Below, piece by piece: positions 1-11,265 of a stretch of 64,000 bases of DNA. The stretch is taken from NCBI GenBank assembly GCA_036346255.1, contig CM070628.1, positions 17,437,840 to 17,501,839 on the forward strand. The letters are read 5' to 3'. The notes beneath the pieces are model-generated. The model was not told the DNA's origin and searched no databases. It was given only the letters and a program-made list of their open reading frames with translations. Position 1 is the stretch's first letter, and each line of letters starts with the position of its first letter. The position numbers and the translations under genes were made by a program. Source of the stretch: Ampelocalamus luodianensis. Lineage: Eukaryota; Streptophyta; Magnoliopsida; Poales; Poaceae.

Positions 1-995
1 TAGATGTTCATATGTCAATCTAATGTTTTGAAAGCACTTAGTATCATGAATATGGATCTAATAGGTTCAAGCAAGTTTCATGACTAGAAAGAATAAACTA
101 ATGCCAAAAATGTACTATAATGTGGCTATATCTTACTCTCCTGTTGCATTAACTAAAGCAGCAACATCGACGAAATAAATTGCTCGTCTGATATGGGTGG
201 GTAATAGGTGAAAGCTCACTGTTTCTTGCTTCAATTTTTTTTCTTCCGGATTAGTGGTTAGGCCTCATTTGGTACTTCATACTTAGCACTTAGTGTCAAG
301 CACTTCAGATGGGCTTGCAGGATGTATTGTGTATGTGATTTGGTATAATTCAAAGAGAGGCCTACTTAGAAAGATCACCTTTGCATTGCATATTGTTAGT
401 GTTAGATAAGATGGATGCACACACGCACCTTGAATGATCTTGTAGGGTTAGCAGGATCTCGAAGCATTAGTTTCCTCATTGTTTATTAGGGGTTAGGAGC
501 ATCAATCAATAAATTTTTTATAGATAAAATGGGTGCAAAAAAACCGCCTAATACTACTGATGTTGATTTTCCTAGGCTCTGCATGTGAACAGTACACAAT
601 TTAAAACGAGCATGCAATTTTATGGATTCCTGGTTTCTTCTGTACCTATGTTTGGATTAGTAAACTTGAAGTGGGACATACGTGTTTGAGATTTGGCTTT
701 GCACATTTATCCTGTAAAAAAATTGCTATTTTTCTCTTCAGCGCGCTTTGCTTCCGTAAGATAGTATAAGACTTAGGAGCTAATTTTGTTTGTCATCGTG
801 GTGTGTAGTAATACATTATTTGTGGAAGACAATCTTGTTTTTACTAGTATTGACTTGCAAGAGAAAGCAGGAATTGATTTCAAACAAAAAGTTCAGAAAT
901 ACACATCTCTGTAACAGCAAACATCTGAAAGCTCCTATTGGCAACATTAATTAAGGACAATAGATCATTAGCGTGCATAATTTCCTAACCACCAT
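1..995. other. AT-rich non-coding stretch, probably intron
   Basis: I find no convincing coding exon here. The sequence is AT-rich with scattered stops in all frames. Because a terminal exon with a good 3' splice site lies downstream at 2498, this stretch is most simply intronic or upstream sequence of that gene. That placement is inference. Confidence 0.4.
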
Positions 996-1377
996 TGTCA
1001 TGAATCTTAGTTCATAACAGGGTAAACACTGTCGAAAGAAGGCCGGGTGGTTTCGGCTTGATGGGATTAGAGATTAGTCTATAGATTGGGATGATAGAAT
1101 TTTGAGAGGAATGCTAGATTAATTCATTTTTCTTACTTGATTGATAATGCATACATGTTATCTCTTTTACAGAGATAGCTCGATATGAGTCCTAACAAAA
1201 TAATCTCTATTTGTAAGGAAGCCTATCTCTACTAGATGAAATATATTTCAAAAAAAGTAAATCTAAATAACAAGGAAACTAGCTATTATTATCTCTATTT
1301 CCCAACGTGCTCCCACTGTCCGACATGAACAGTGCATAATGCTACAGTGGTGTGAATACTATTCACGTGTGCGAACA
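996..1377 (-). repeat. LTR (3' copy in element orientation)
   Basis: This is the left copy of the direct repeat of the 996-2341 element. On the + strand it begins tgtcatgaat and ends gcgaaca, giving TG...CA ends. It pairs with 1979-2341 along its length. Confidence 0.85.
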
Positions 1378-1964
1378 GTAATTCCTGCACGTGATAGCTT
1401 CTCCCTTCTTCGTGACATGGCCACGGTTGCATCCCTTGGAAGTCCCGCTTCAACGAGAGGTTGCTATACCGACGAGATTCCTTGGAGACCGTCGCCTCCT
1501 TGCACGGTTGCGACAAACTCACCGATCGCTGTGACAAGCATGGGAGCAGCCATGGTAGTGCATTGGCAAGTTTTGGCCACATCTTAGTAGGCTGCAACAG
1601 CCACGACAGCACCGCGACAGGTTTTGTCCCTAACGCGGTAGACCCCAGTAGCGCCATGGTGGTCACGACAGACTTCGGCAGGGCTATAGCTGCCACGGTA
1701 TGCTTTGCGGCTGCCACGACAGGATGCGGTAGTACCGTGGCAAGTTCCAACAGCGTCGCAGTGGCTGCTGGAAACACCGCCACCGCCTCCTCTTGGTGCG
1801 CCTTCTTCTCCTTCTGATCCACGATAATCTTCTCTAAAGTAACATGCATGTTGAGGAAGATGGCCGGCGTTAGCTTTTATCATGGCTAACGATTCGATGG
1901 TAGGTCTAATGGTCTGATCTGTCGCCATCACTATGATAGCAGAAGTTGCGGGATGGGATCGACT

Positions 1965-1976
1965 GCTCTGATACCA
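1965..1976 (-). other. Primer-binding site of small LTR element
   Basis: The sequence gctctgatacca is the reverse complement of the standard plant Met-tRNA PBS, and it lies two bases from the LTR at 1979. It fixes the element's orientation as leftward. Confidence 0.85.
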
Positions 1977-1978
1977 AA

Positions 1979-2341
1979 TATCATGAATTGTAGTTCATAA
2001 CAGGGTAAACACCACTAGAAGAAGGCTAGACGGTTTCAGCTTGGTGGAATAAGAGATTAGACTATAGATTGGGATAATAGAACATTGGAAGAGAGACTAG
2101 ATTAATTCATCTTTTTTGCTTGATTGATAATGCATACATGCTATCTATTTTATAAGGATGACTCGACTTGTGTCCTAAGAAACAATCTCGATTTTTAAGG
2201 AAACATATCTCTACTTCTAAAGTAAATCTAAATAACAAGAAAACTAACTATTTTTATATCTATCTCAACCACTAATGCACCTGCCAGCAGCCATGACAGT
2301 GCGCAATGCTACAGTGCGGCTGGTACTATTCACACGCGACA
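1979..2341 (-). repeat. LTR (5' copy in element orientation)
   Basis: This is the right copy of the direct repeat. It begins tatcatgaat, apparently a mutated tgtcatgaat, and ends cgcgaca just before the target duplication accat. Confidence 0.85.
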
Positions 2342-2497
2342 ACCATTGTCATGGTTCTTCTCACTATTTCCCATTGGCTGAAATTAAAGAGCCTACAAGA
2401 AAGTAATAAGGCTCGCTGGAACTTACAGTTGCAGCACTGATTTGCTAAGCTCCACAGTGAATACTTCTTTTATAATTACAGCTACACCTTTTTGCAG

Positions 2498-2824
2498 CTA
2501 ATGAAGGAAAGTGAGAAGGCAACAACTCCACCTGCGCAACAAAAGATGGAAAGAATGCAAAGTTTTGAGGATGAACACAAGAATGCCCTCGAGAGAGCAA
2601 AGACCTTAGATGTTCCCCATGCGGTAGACCTGCCCGAAGAGGAGAACCACGACGGTGCTAGCCCTGCACCACCCTCTGATACTCATCGTGAGACGGCCTC
2701 AGAACCAAAATCTGCAGGAAGAACTAGTTGGGATGAGCTGATGGGTAAGCTTTTCACCAGGGATGAAGATGGGAAGCTTGTTGTGAAGAGGGACATCGTG
2801 ACTAGGGACATTGTTATTGAGTAA
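2498..2824 (+). CDS. Terminal exon of an unidentified plant gene (partial)
   Basis: A good 3' splice site (pyrimidine-rich tract ending tttttgcag) at 2497 opens an exon that reads in frame to a TAA at 2822-2824, about 108 codons. The predicted peptide is charged and mostly low-complexity: a Lys/Glu-rich start that could form a short helix or coiled coil, then a Pro/Glu/Asp-rich linker. A more conserved-looking tail, SWDELMGKLFTRDEDGKLVV, lies close to the C terminus. I do not recognise the family and assign no function. Upstream exons are outside the window or hidden by the LTR element at 996-2341. An alternative acceptor (attacag, ending at 2481) would shift the exon start. The exon is well supported by the splice site, an open frame longer than its surroundings, and the normal stop; product identity is unknown. 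Confidence 0.6.
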   Translation, partial: LMKESEKATTPPAQQKMERMQSFEDEHKNALERAKTLDVPHAVDLPEEENHDGASPAPPSDTHRETASEPKSAGRTSWDELMGKLFTRDEDGKLVVKRDIVTRDIVIE

Positions 2825-5409
2825 TGAGGAGTCTCAACTCTCAAGACTCCTTTTCACATGATAATTCATTCTTTTCACTGGTTGGATACAAGAGTACACT
2901 GTGGTCTATCATGTTTTTACCTTCGCGGAAATTTCTTTTTGACATTTGAGTCATTTTGCGATATAGAGATAGGCGGCCCTGAATTGGCTAGCGCCGAGGG
3001 CTGTCTCTGTGTATATGTAGACTTTACCTGTGCATTCTTGAATCTCCAAAGTCTTGTAAGTCGATTAATACAGGTTTTGTATCTCGTTTCTGGGCAATGA
3101 ATCAGATTTTATTACATATGTTTGCTTTGCACTTAACAATACACTAAAATTGCTCATTTGGTTACGAAAGGATGCGTACTTATGGTCTCTTGGAATTTAG
3201 AATCAGATTCTGCACAAGTGATGTAGAAATCGTTTGACAAAATGCCCCATTTCACATTAGGACTCAAATCTTGTTACTCGTTTGGCTTCAGCGTTGTGGG
3301 TTGCACAGATCGTGTCCTAGGTCAACTTGGGAGCCTAAACTAATTAGTAGTCTCTAGTCACTATCTAATGTGCATAGAGAAACCCCATCCTATAAATGCG
3401 TTGTTTTGTTCTATTTTTTATGATCCGTTGCTTCTCGAATGTAGAAAACAAACACTTATACACTGCCCTAGCTGATCCATTTACCCAGATATGGAACAAT
3501 AGAAACCGTGCTTCAAGGTAACAGAAGGTTTCGATAGCAATTTTAGAGGAATTATACTGCTTCTTACGAAGTTACTGTGAAATTGCTACGGAATCCCTAT
3601 GTTCAAAGCATATGACAATCGCCGTCTTTTCGTTGCAAAACCGTCGGATCGGATCCCATCACGCGGTGCCATCAAGAACTGTCGGGCCTCAGGAGTCGTG
3701 ATCCAGGATTAGCTTGTCATTGCACAGCGGAGTTGGGTCATGGCACTGTGCAACGTCCCAATCCACATGGGCACATCCGCACGTACACTCGTGTGCACCG
3801 GCGCCCGTTCCGCACAGGTTACATCGCCAAATCAATATTGGAGAAGGAAGAACCACCAAGACACGGTGCATCGTGCGCCATCAATGGTCTTGGTGAGCGG
3901 GACGTCTCTCCAACTGTACGTGCAAGGTCAAGCCTGATCGATCTGTGTGGATCACGATGCAATATGGATCGTGGAATCGGTACGTGCATTCAGTGCGGCG
4001 TATACCAAAAAGGTTCGATTCTTTTCGTTTTCGGTTGCACTGTTTGTGTACAGCGGCTGACCATCATTGCCAGTGTCATTGTCGAAGGTTCTACAACCTA
4101 TATCCATTTTGTTTCTTGTAAGTTAATTCAGCTCAGTATCATATAAAGGGAGATGATCAAACAAGATATGACAGTGGCCTACTTGTTATAATTTAGCCGG
4201 TTAAGCAACATCGCGTTTTCGTAGTTCTAATTTGCCGAATTTCAACTTCCGTGGTTGGCCACATGTGGCTGCTTTTCCACAGAAGTTCTCTAGCTAGCAC
4301 GTGAGATTGTGATCTCAGAAAGATAAGTTCAATCTCGCATAAAAGGAAGGAAGGAAGGTAAGTTCAAGACATCAGAAAAGGGCGAGAGAGAATCAACGAG
4401 GGTCTTGTGAATTCATACCGAAGGGTGCAGAGGGATTGGGTTGATGGGTTCAGCTGCTGTGCCTGACTACACCTGCATACGCAACAACGAGATTACACAC
4501 GCACGTATGTCTCATGATTCTACCTAGACCATTACATGGCAGTTGTACGGCACTCACTCGTACACACATTGAAGTGTCAGAGGCTCAGAGACCCTGCCTG
4601 CCTTGCCTTCGCATCCTGTGCAAGCCACCCGTCCGGTTCACGTGCACCCGTTAGGTCCAACCGCTTGCACCACTTCTGTTCTGCTAATTCAGCATCTAAT
4701 TCCGCTTTAAAGCCTGGTGCATCCAGCATCTAATTCGATTGAAGCTAGCTCTATTTGACTGATGCTATAATGACCAAGTTATTTTAATGCTCTGAAGAGC
4801 TGAGTCACGGAGATATAAACTGACTAACTATAGGAACATATATGTGGAAATGTACTGAGTGTTATAAATATTGTGAAAAATACACAAATTAGGGGAGATG
4901 AGGATATACATCTCTACGAAATTTCTATACCGGACTCAATCTCCTCTGATAGATATGAAACACTATTCACTAAGTATATATTTGTCTTTTTTTTATCTTG
5001 CAGATGCAATTGAGTTTGATATTGAAATTTTGTATGACTATGTAACATGATCTACCCTCTCTCTGGTATTTTTTTAAAAAAATCTTTTAGACCGAGATGG
5101 GTTTGATGCTTGGAGCCTGCCATTACTAAGATCGAAGTCGAAGGGCTGCTGTTGCGCTTGCTAGAAAATCCAACGACAGAAGCAGGGGCTAGCGCTCTGA
5201 TTGGACGTCAAGTCCTACTCGTTCCCATTGATTAAAGGGAGGTTCAATTATTTACCACCGTATTTTCGTGCGTAATTCAGGATTTGTCACTATTGTAAGT
5301 ATGACGTGTGGGTCTAGTTAAATCCTGAAATTCACTCTATTGCAGTGGCAAATAATGAATTATCTCTTGATTAAACACGTACTTCTTTTCCCTTAAACAT
5401 ATGCATGTA
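2825..5409. other. Intergenic region, no gene seen
   Basis: The first 200-300 bp probably include the 3' UTR of the upstream gene. The rest has only short chance frames. The longest (3733-4146, +) shows no recognisable domain, no codon bias and no splice context. A short (aagg)n run lies near 4345-4360. Confidence 0.5.
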
Positions 5410-5414
5410 CTAAT

Positions 5415-5534
5415 TGTTAGAGATATGTTAGAGATAGAATAGGGAGTCTTTTATATTTTCTTATCTGTACTCTTGTGTACCCTATATATATTGCCCATTG
5501 GGCCTCTGAATACATACACACAATATTCATAACA
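5415..5534 (+). repeat. 5' LTR, 120 bp
   Basis: This begins tgttagagatatgttagaga, contains a TATA-like ctatatatat, and ends ttcataaca. It is apparently identical to 7285-7404. Confidence 0.93.
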
Positions 5535-5546
5535 TGGTATCAGAGC
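5535..5546 (+). other. Primer-binding site (Met-tRNA type)
   Basis: The sequence tggtatcagagc starts at the first base after the left LTR, the standard plant LTR-retrotransposon PBS. Confidence 0.92.
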
Positions 5547-5569
5547 CAAAGTTAGGTTTAGGGTTTACT

Positions 5570-6340
5570 GTAGTCGCCGCCTCCTAGCCGCCGCTCGTCT
5601 TCCGCTGCCCGCTGCCCCCGGGAGGAGCTTCTCCGCTCCCGGGGGTGGCCTCTCGTCGCAGCTCGGCTCCGCTGCTCTCGGCGTCGTCCCGACGGCCCAC
5701 CTACGGGCCTCGATCTGCCGGCGTCGCTTCTTGCCTGGAGGTCGCCACGCCTCCGTGTTTCATCTTCATCGCGCAGCCGAGGTCGTTGCAGACACCCGAC
5801 TTGCTGCCGTCGCATCTTCGAGCTCGTTGCCGGATCTGCTCTTCCTCGCCTGGTGTCGCCTCGTCTTCATCGGCGGCGGCGTCTTCCGGTCGGATTCGTC
5901 ATCGCGCGGGGAGAGCCACCGACAGCATCGGCCGCTGTCGCCTGCTCCGGAGCCCGCGTCGCTCTGGGCCTCGTCGTCGTCATTAACCGTCGGCTCAACT
6001 TCATCCTCGCCGGATCCGGGCCATGGACAGGGCACCGCTGCGCGGCTTCCCCCGCGATGCCGTCGGCCAGCGGTGGCTCGCCGTCTTCGCCTTCCAGGCC
6101 GCGCTCTCGGTCGTCGCTTCCGTACTCCACGTCGCGGCCTCCCCGAGCTGGCACCACCCTTGCCTCGGGGTGTCCCCGGGCCTCCTCCTCGCATTCCACC
6201 CGCTCCGGGTGCTCCCATCGCCTTGGCGCGGAAGCTGCGGGAGAAGACCGCATCTTGCCCATGGCGAAGCCTCTATTTTCTGCTTTCGGGTGGGAGATAT
6301 TTTGGGAGATAGAGATGAGAATGGCATGCTCTAGGAATTC
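5570..6340 (+). other. GC-rich, coding-like cargo inside the small LTR element
   Basis: This block is far more GC-rich than the LTRs or flanks and stays open in several frames (for example + 5731-6312 and + 6023-6334). The + frame from 6023 begins MDRAPLRGFPRDAVGQRWLA and continues into a hydrophobic stretch, like the N terminus of a membrane protein. The frame then loses that character. This suggests a captured fragment of a host gene, but I cannot name the donor. GC-rich DNA produces long chance frames, so the coding interpretation is an inference. Confidence 0.35.
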
Positions 6341-6838
6341 AATGGCCATCTGCTGAGGGCGGTGAGGATGCTGTGACCATTGGAACGGAAGGAGATGATG
6401 GGCTCGATTCAGATGGCTTGGTTGGCTGTGCTTGCATCTAAAGTGCTTCATGGACCGAGTCCACCCGGCGTGGAAGCCCTCCACCTGCGGGTACAGCTTG
6501 TGGCTCACAGCATTCACACTTCTAGAAGGTTGTCCCTTGGTATGAGGCTATGAGCACACAAATCTGACCTTCCGTTCCAGATCGGACAACAGAGGATATT
6601 GCATTGCTTTTGCTGCTGCCCGTATTTTCTGCTAGCTATCGTTCTAGGTTTTTCTTTATTTTGTGTCGTTTCTTCCATTGCGTCCATCCAAGTTCGTATC
6701 GCTCAATCTTTGAGTTCGTCTAAGTCATGCGAGTCCACAAATTTATTGTCGGTCTTAGAAGCATAGGAATTGTCTTTTGCATGGCGTGCATTGTTCTTCT
6801 CTTGAACATTTGCAGATCTGTCGCCCGCTTTTAAGGCA

Positions 6839-7045
6839 TTGCGCTTCTTCCGCATGCGTCTTGGTGTACTTCTTGTGCATTGCGCGCGCTTCTTCGCTGC
6901 GCGCCTCATTGCGCTTCTTGTGCATTGCGTCGCGCTTCTTTTGCACTGTGCATCCGTTGCACTTCTTGTGCTCTCTGCGTCTTTATTGCGCTTCTTGTGC
7001 ACTGCGTCTTTATTGCGCTTCTTGTGCACTGCGCCGCTGTCGTCT
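6839..7045. repeat. Degenerate tandem repeat based on gcgcttcttgtgca
   Basis: About eight to ten imperfect copies of a 20-30-bp unit containing gcgcttcttgtgca-tgcgt lie head to tail. The last copies, around 6980-7035, are nearly identical. On the minus strand the units encode Lys/Arg-rich repeats of the HKKRN type; on the plus strand they encode Leu/Cys-rich ones. The repeat lies inside the 5415-7404 element. Confidence 0.75.
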
Positions 7046-7277
7046 TGGGTTTCGATCTGCGTCGTCATGCTTCTATCTATTCCTATTCGACTTGACAATT
7101 TTATCTTTTTGTCGGTGTCATCATCTTCTTCGTCATGTTGGGAGGAGATCTTTTATCGACATATTTTCCAAGAGCTGCATGCTACGACGACATTATCAAG
7201 ACTCGGACTTTGGAGTTTCCATATTTTAGTGTCAACCTTTTCCAAATGCAATGCTATTGCATACGCCTTGCATTTGC

Positions 7278-7284
7278 GGGGGGG
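7278..7284 (+). other. Polypurine tract of the compact LTR element
   Basis: A run of seven G residues ends at the base before the right LTR (7285), where plus-strand priming is expected. Confidence 0.7.
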
Positions 7285-7404
7285 TGTTAGAGATATGTTA
7301 GAGATAGAATAGGGAGTCTTTTATATTTTCTTATCTGTACTCTTGTGTACCCTATATATATTGCCCATTGGGCCTCTGAATACATACACACAATATTCAT
7401 AACA
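7285..7404 (+). repeat. 3' LTR, 120 bp
   Basis: This is a direct copy of 5415-5534 with no differences seen by eye, followed by the target duplication ctaat. Confidence 0.93.
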
Positions 7405-7409
7405 CTAAT

Positions 7410-8626
7410 ATGTGTTCTACGTAAGGTAGCTAGTGGAGGCGTAGAAATCCGACTGGTAAAAATACCATCTTTAAAAGGAAAAGGAAATTGTGATTTATAC
7501 TTATGGAAATGGAGATTGTTGGCTAGCATTCTCCTGCCAATATATCGATATCATTGGCTTCATACTCGGACGTGCAGTAAATCGATTCATAGCCCCTGCA
7601 AAACAGGGAATAAAGACCAAAATACTCCAGCGAATTCATCCCGGCTAAAAAATAGCTCTGCGGTTCCTTGTAAAGACGTACCAAAACGATATTCTTTTCG
7701 CCTAAATAAATTCTAGTATATATTCTTGTACTCCTTTCTTCTCCAAATGACCAGCATTAAGAATCCATCCACATGCGTGGATAACGCTATAAAGTTTTTC
7801 TTGGAGTTGGTAGCTGCTTGTTGCTTATGAGAAAGCAAATCTCAGTTTAAGCACGGAAGAATCTGCAGGCAAAGTGCGTCGGACACGTGTAATTTCTTTG
7901 GATGCAACCCAATTAATTAGCCTCTGCTATTATACAAGCATACTACGCCGGTTTGGAAGCACTTGCACTGTTCTGATCAGTGCTTTAGTGGATTCTTCAC
8001 CACTTTAATTATCCCCTACTTTTCCTTACATTCAAATGCGTCCCAAATGTTCTTCTGGGTGGTGCAAGAGCAGTTGGGACGAAATCGATCAGGGTTCATC
8101 ATACATATTACCATATGTGTATGTGGAGTCATTGAGCTTAAACTACATGATGCACACCTATGCGTATGTATATTTTGATGAGACATAACGACTATAGGCT
8201 CGGTGTCCTGTGCACCCCTGTAGTTCTACGTGGATCCACAACGGTGCAAGAACACTAGTAGATTTTTTGAGTTTAGATCACACAAACATATGTTGCAACT
8301 TTACAACTTATTATATATACTCCAACTGTTTTATAAATTATGTTATTCTAAATTTTGGCACATTAATTGAGATGTGGAGTTATGACTAGTCTCTCTTACG
8401 ATGAATATTCCTTTTCTTCTTTAAAGAAAGACAAGATAATGTTAGTCGACACATCAGGTGGGGACATAAATGTTTGACTTAACGGGGAAAGGCCGATCCA
8501 TATATAGTTAGCCCGCCTAGTATGCACCTGTTTTTTTTTCTGGCTAGCTGAAGGTATGAGTTCATTCCCAATCAACTTGGGAATCAACTGCAAGTTGAGT
8601 GCATTATTTATGTGGATTTTTAATAG
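7410..8626. other. Intergenic region, no gene seen
   Basis: Only short frames without recognisable motifs are present. Confidence 0.5.
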
Positions 8627-8792
8627 GGATCGTCTATTCGTAAGGTGATTGAAAATTTCTTAAACAAAAATTTTATTTTTTTTATTTATTAGATCAAAAT
8701 CCAAACATATAACATATCAATCCCCGTACTAATCCAACGGCCACAACTATTGACTTAAGAAAATTTCAGTCGACTTAGAAATAGCAAATCCG
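8627..8792. mobile_element. MITE with ~40-bp terminal inverted repeats
   Basis: The left end (ggatcgtctattcgtaag...gaaaatttctta) is inverted at the right end (...taagaaaatttcag...agcaaatccg). It belongs to the same family as the copy at 16668-16864, which shares the inner motif tgaaattttcttaa and the block atccaatgg/ccaacgg. Its size of about 165 bp and lack of coding capacity fit a non-autonomous DNA transposon. The flanks suggest an 8-bp duplication (ttttaata/ttttcaata) that is not exact. Confidence 0.7.
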
Positions 8793-9440
8793 TTTTCAAT
8801 ATTAATCATGCGACCTCTTTGTGCAAAGTCTTATGGATACTTTTTTCCAATTATATTTACTTATTCCAGTCACGAGAGGAAGGCGTTTCATCTGGTGGAA
8901 TAGATCATGCACGATAACGTCAAGCAAAGAGCGCCGGTGGTGACATATCCCCAAGCATGCGTTCTCCGCTGCGTGTGCGTGTTTAAATACTTGACACCCT
9001 CAGCCGCACACCCAATCGGGCATGGCCGCACCTGTGACGATACCTAGTTTCGAGTTTCAACGACGTCGGCAACCGGCAAAATGGGACCGTACTCTACTCT
9101 AGACTCTAGAGTACAATTTCGACTAGCTCCCCGAAGCCCAAACCCGTCCAACCTGCCCAAGCAAATTATCACTCCCAAACTCAGCCAATCAATGTTCACG
9201 GTACGTTTCAAGTAAAAATTTAGTAAAAACAAGCCACGTCCAAACCAGCGTGAATATTTCCTTTCACCGTTTCATGTAATTTCCATGTTCCGAACGCAAG
9301 AAGTTATGCACAAATTTCATAAAAAAATCGAGAGGAAATGGCATGGTTCCTACAAATTTTCCACAATAATCTTGCGTTCCAAACAGGTGCTACGATTCCA
9401 TGTACACATAAGCTGGTTCGAAATATGATGTAAGTAAAAT
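8793..9440. other. Intergenic region with a MITE-like remnant
   Basis: Around 9288-9392, gttccgaacgcaag is matched by the inverted cttgcgttccaaac. This is the kind of end seen in old Tourist-like MITEs. No gene is seen. Confidence 0.4.
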
Positions 9441-10410
9441 CAGTGGCAGACCAGGATTAAACTTTTAGTGGGGCGGAGTGGATGGTCGACCAATAGTATG
9501 AATATATTATAACGGTACGAGATACGAATACAGGATCAACGATGTTTCCAGAAAACGAGGATATATCAACACAACCAGTACATATGTATTTAAAAATAAA
9601 AAAAATATAGAGAGGTAAGGAGAGACCGACAAACTGAGATGAAGTACCTTGACGCAAACTATTATTACTAGGAGTACTTGAATTAGTTGAGAAATAGCTA
9701 TGCAATTGCGAATCTATAACAAAATAAATCGACAAGTTCATCGTATCTTTCCTCCTGAGAATACGAATGCCATTACATATGCCACATTGGCATGAGAAAT
9801 TAAGAAGAGAAAATGTGAAATTACCCAAGCGATCAATCAAACGCTCCCTATGACGTTGTGCCCCGCTGTTTTGCTGTTGTTGCTATGCAAATGCATCTTG
9901 GTGTGCACATGTGCCTTGATGTTACTGTTGTGTACGCTGGCCTTGGCCCCGAGCCCTTGGCCGCCGCTTAGCGCCTCACCTTACCACCGTCATGCCGCAC
10001 GCTTGCGACGCCGCCTGCAAGCGTGACGCCTCTAGCGCCAACACACCCCCTCGCCTAGTCGCCGCTCCAGTCGCTCGACTCCCTCCCTCAGTGCTCTCTC
10101 GCATGCTAGCAAGGGTTAGCTATGGACTCTGGTGTAGTCTCCCAGTAAACATGATTGAGACCTACTAGTGAGTTGCGCCTTCCTCACTTGCTCACTCATG
10201 ATTCCGCCTGGCCCAAAAGGCCAAATTCCCTGTTCATAGCCCATAGTTGGCCAACTGGCTTAGCGCCATGGCCTCTACCTCCTTACTCATGCCCACATTG
10301 GGCGACACTTCTTCTCCATCTCCAGTGGGATGGCGCGGTGGTAGGGGGTCCCGCTAGCGGGTTACCCTAGACGGTCACCTAAGCTTGCCCTATTACCGGT
10401 CCGGCCCTAG
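9441..10410. mobile_element. hAT-like DNA transposon, non-autonomous
   Basis: The left end cagtggcagacc is matched by the inverted right end ggtccggccctag (reverse complement ctagggccggacc). The flanks carry a near-perfect duplication, agtaaaat on the left (9433-9440) and ggtaaaat on the right (10410-10417), the 8-bp size expected for hAT elements. No transposase frame is present. The interior 9860-10400 is GC-richer than the outer part and may be acquired sequence. Confidence 0.65.
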
Positions 10411-11016
10411 GTAAAATCGAAAAACTGACCACATGAATACTAGACGCGGGAATGTTTCGGTAATTTTTGCAATAAACTTGCAACTTTTATGACATTTTCG
10501 TAAAAGTCCGCAATGTTCCAAACTGGGGCTTGAGTGGAAAATAATCAACAGGAGTACACGAAAAACAGAGCTAGATTCTTGACGCAGCCGATGGGCAATG
10601 AGGACAGAGAGATATGGGTAGAATGGCACATTTGTGAGGCATGGGACAATACGTTTGGAGCTGACCAATCCAACAGCGAAATTCATTCCTAGTCAGTCAA
10701 TCAGGTGACTGGATCCCAAGCTTGACATTGTTAATTTTCACTAAAGAAGAGACAACTAGACAAGGACGGATAAAAAAAACAGGGCTAAACTCAAATCATT
10801 AGGGCTAGTTACCAGCCTATGGAAAACTGGAAATGGAGCATCTTCACAGTGAAGAAGCAGTGCATTCAATTCAAGGCATGTTCATCTTGTGAAACCCAGT
10901 CCTTTCTCCCTGAGTGGTACACTTGTAATAGCACTACTAGTCAAACTGAACCTTCATTTGATCATTTCTCGGTTAGTCACAGCCTAACAGGCGTGCTCTC
11001 ACTTCAGTTCAGATCA
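10411..11016. other. Intergenic region, no gene seen
   Basis: No recognisable coding or structural feature is present apart from short chance frames. Confidence 0.5.
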
Positions 11017-11265
11017 GGTCACGAGCGGATTTTTTTATTTAATTCTTTTAATAATATTTTAAAGTTAATCACTCGCTGATTTTATTTTAATTTTGACACT
11101 TTTGATCGCACCATAACACGTGGCGTGGCTAAACTATTCTATCATGCTATTTTTCTCGGCGTGGCCAAACCTACCACGCAAGTTGTCGTGTGCACGACAT
11201 GCCAGTGTGGAGGGCTCACGTGGCCCAGTCTCGTCACGCCAGTACTCATGACATGACAGGACCCT
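11017..11265. repeat. MULE left terminal inverted repeat
   Basis: The outer part is ggtcacgagcggattttttt. The inner part, rich in gtggcgtgg and gtcacgcc words, matches the reverse complement of 16415-16640. Confidence 0.78.

Larger units (their letters stand above)
996..2341 (-). mobile_element. Small non-autonomous LTR retrotransposon
   Basis: Two direct repeats (996-1377 and 1979-2341) flank about 600 bp. The 5-bp target-site duplication accat is present on both sides (991-995 and 2342-2346). The primer-binding site reads as gctctgatacca at 1965-1976, the reverse complement of the usual initiator-Met PBS, so the element is transcribed leftwards. The internal part has only short open frames (for example minus strand 1931-1584) and no recognisable protease, RT or integrase, so it must depend on other elements for movement. 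LTR divergence, visible by eye as many substitutions and small indels, makes it an old insertion. It lies in the probable intron upstream of the exon at 2498. Confidence 0.88.
5415..7404 (+). mobile_element. Recent compact LTR retrotransposon with 120-bp LTRs
   Basis: The LTRs at 5415-5534 and 7285-7404 are 120 bp each and appear identical base for base. They have TG...CA ends and are flanked by the perfect 5-bp duplication ctaat (5410-5414, 7405-7409). The Met-tRNA PBS tggtatcagagc follows the left LTR directly at 5535, and a G-rich polypurine tract (7278-7284) precedes the right LTR. The 1.75-kb interior has no gag or pol. Instead it is GC-rich (about 5570-6300) with several long overlapping frames that look like captured coding DNA, followed by a tandem-repeat zone. 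The LTR length fits the TRIM/SMART class, but the interior is longer than usual. Movement would need proteins supplied in trans. Confidence 0.93.

Noticed and set aside
3733..4146. 137-codon + strand open frame
   Set aside because: No domain, no splice context and overlapping frames on both strands; it looks like chance.
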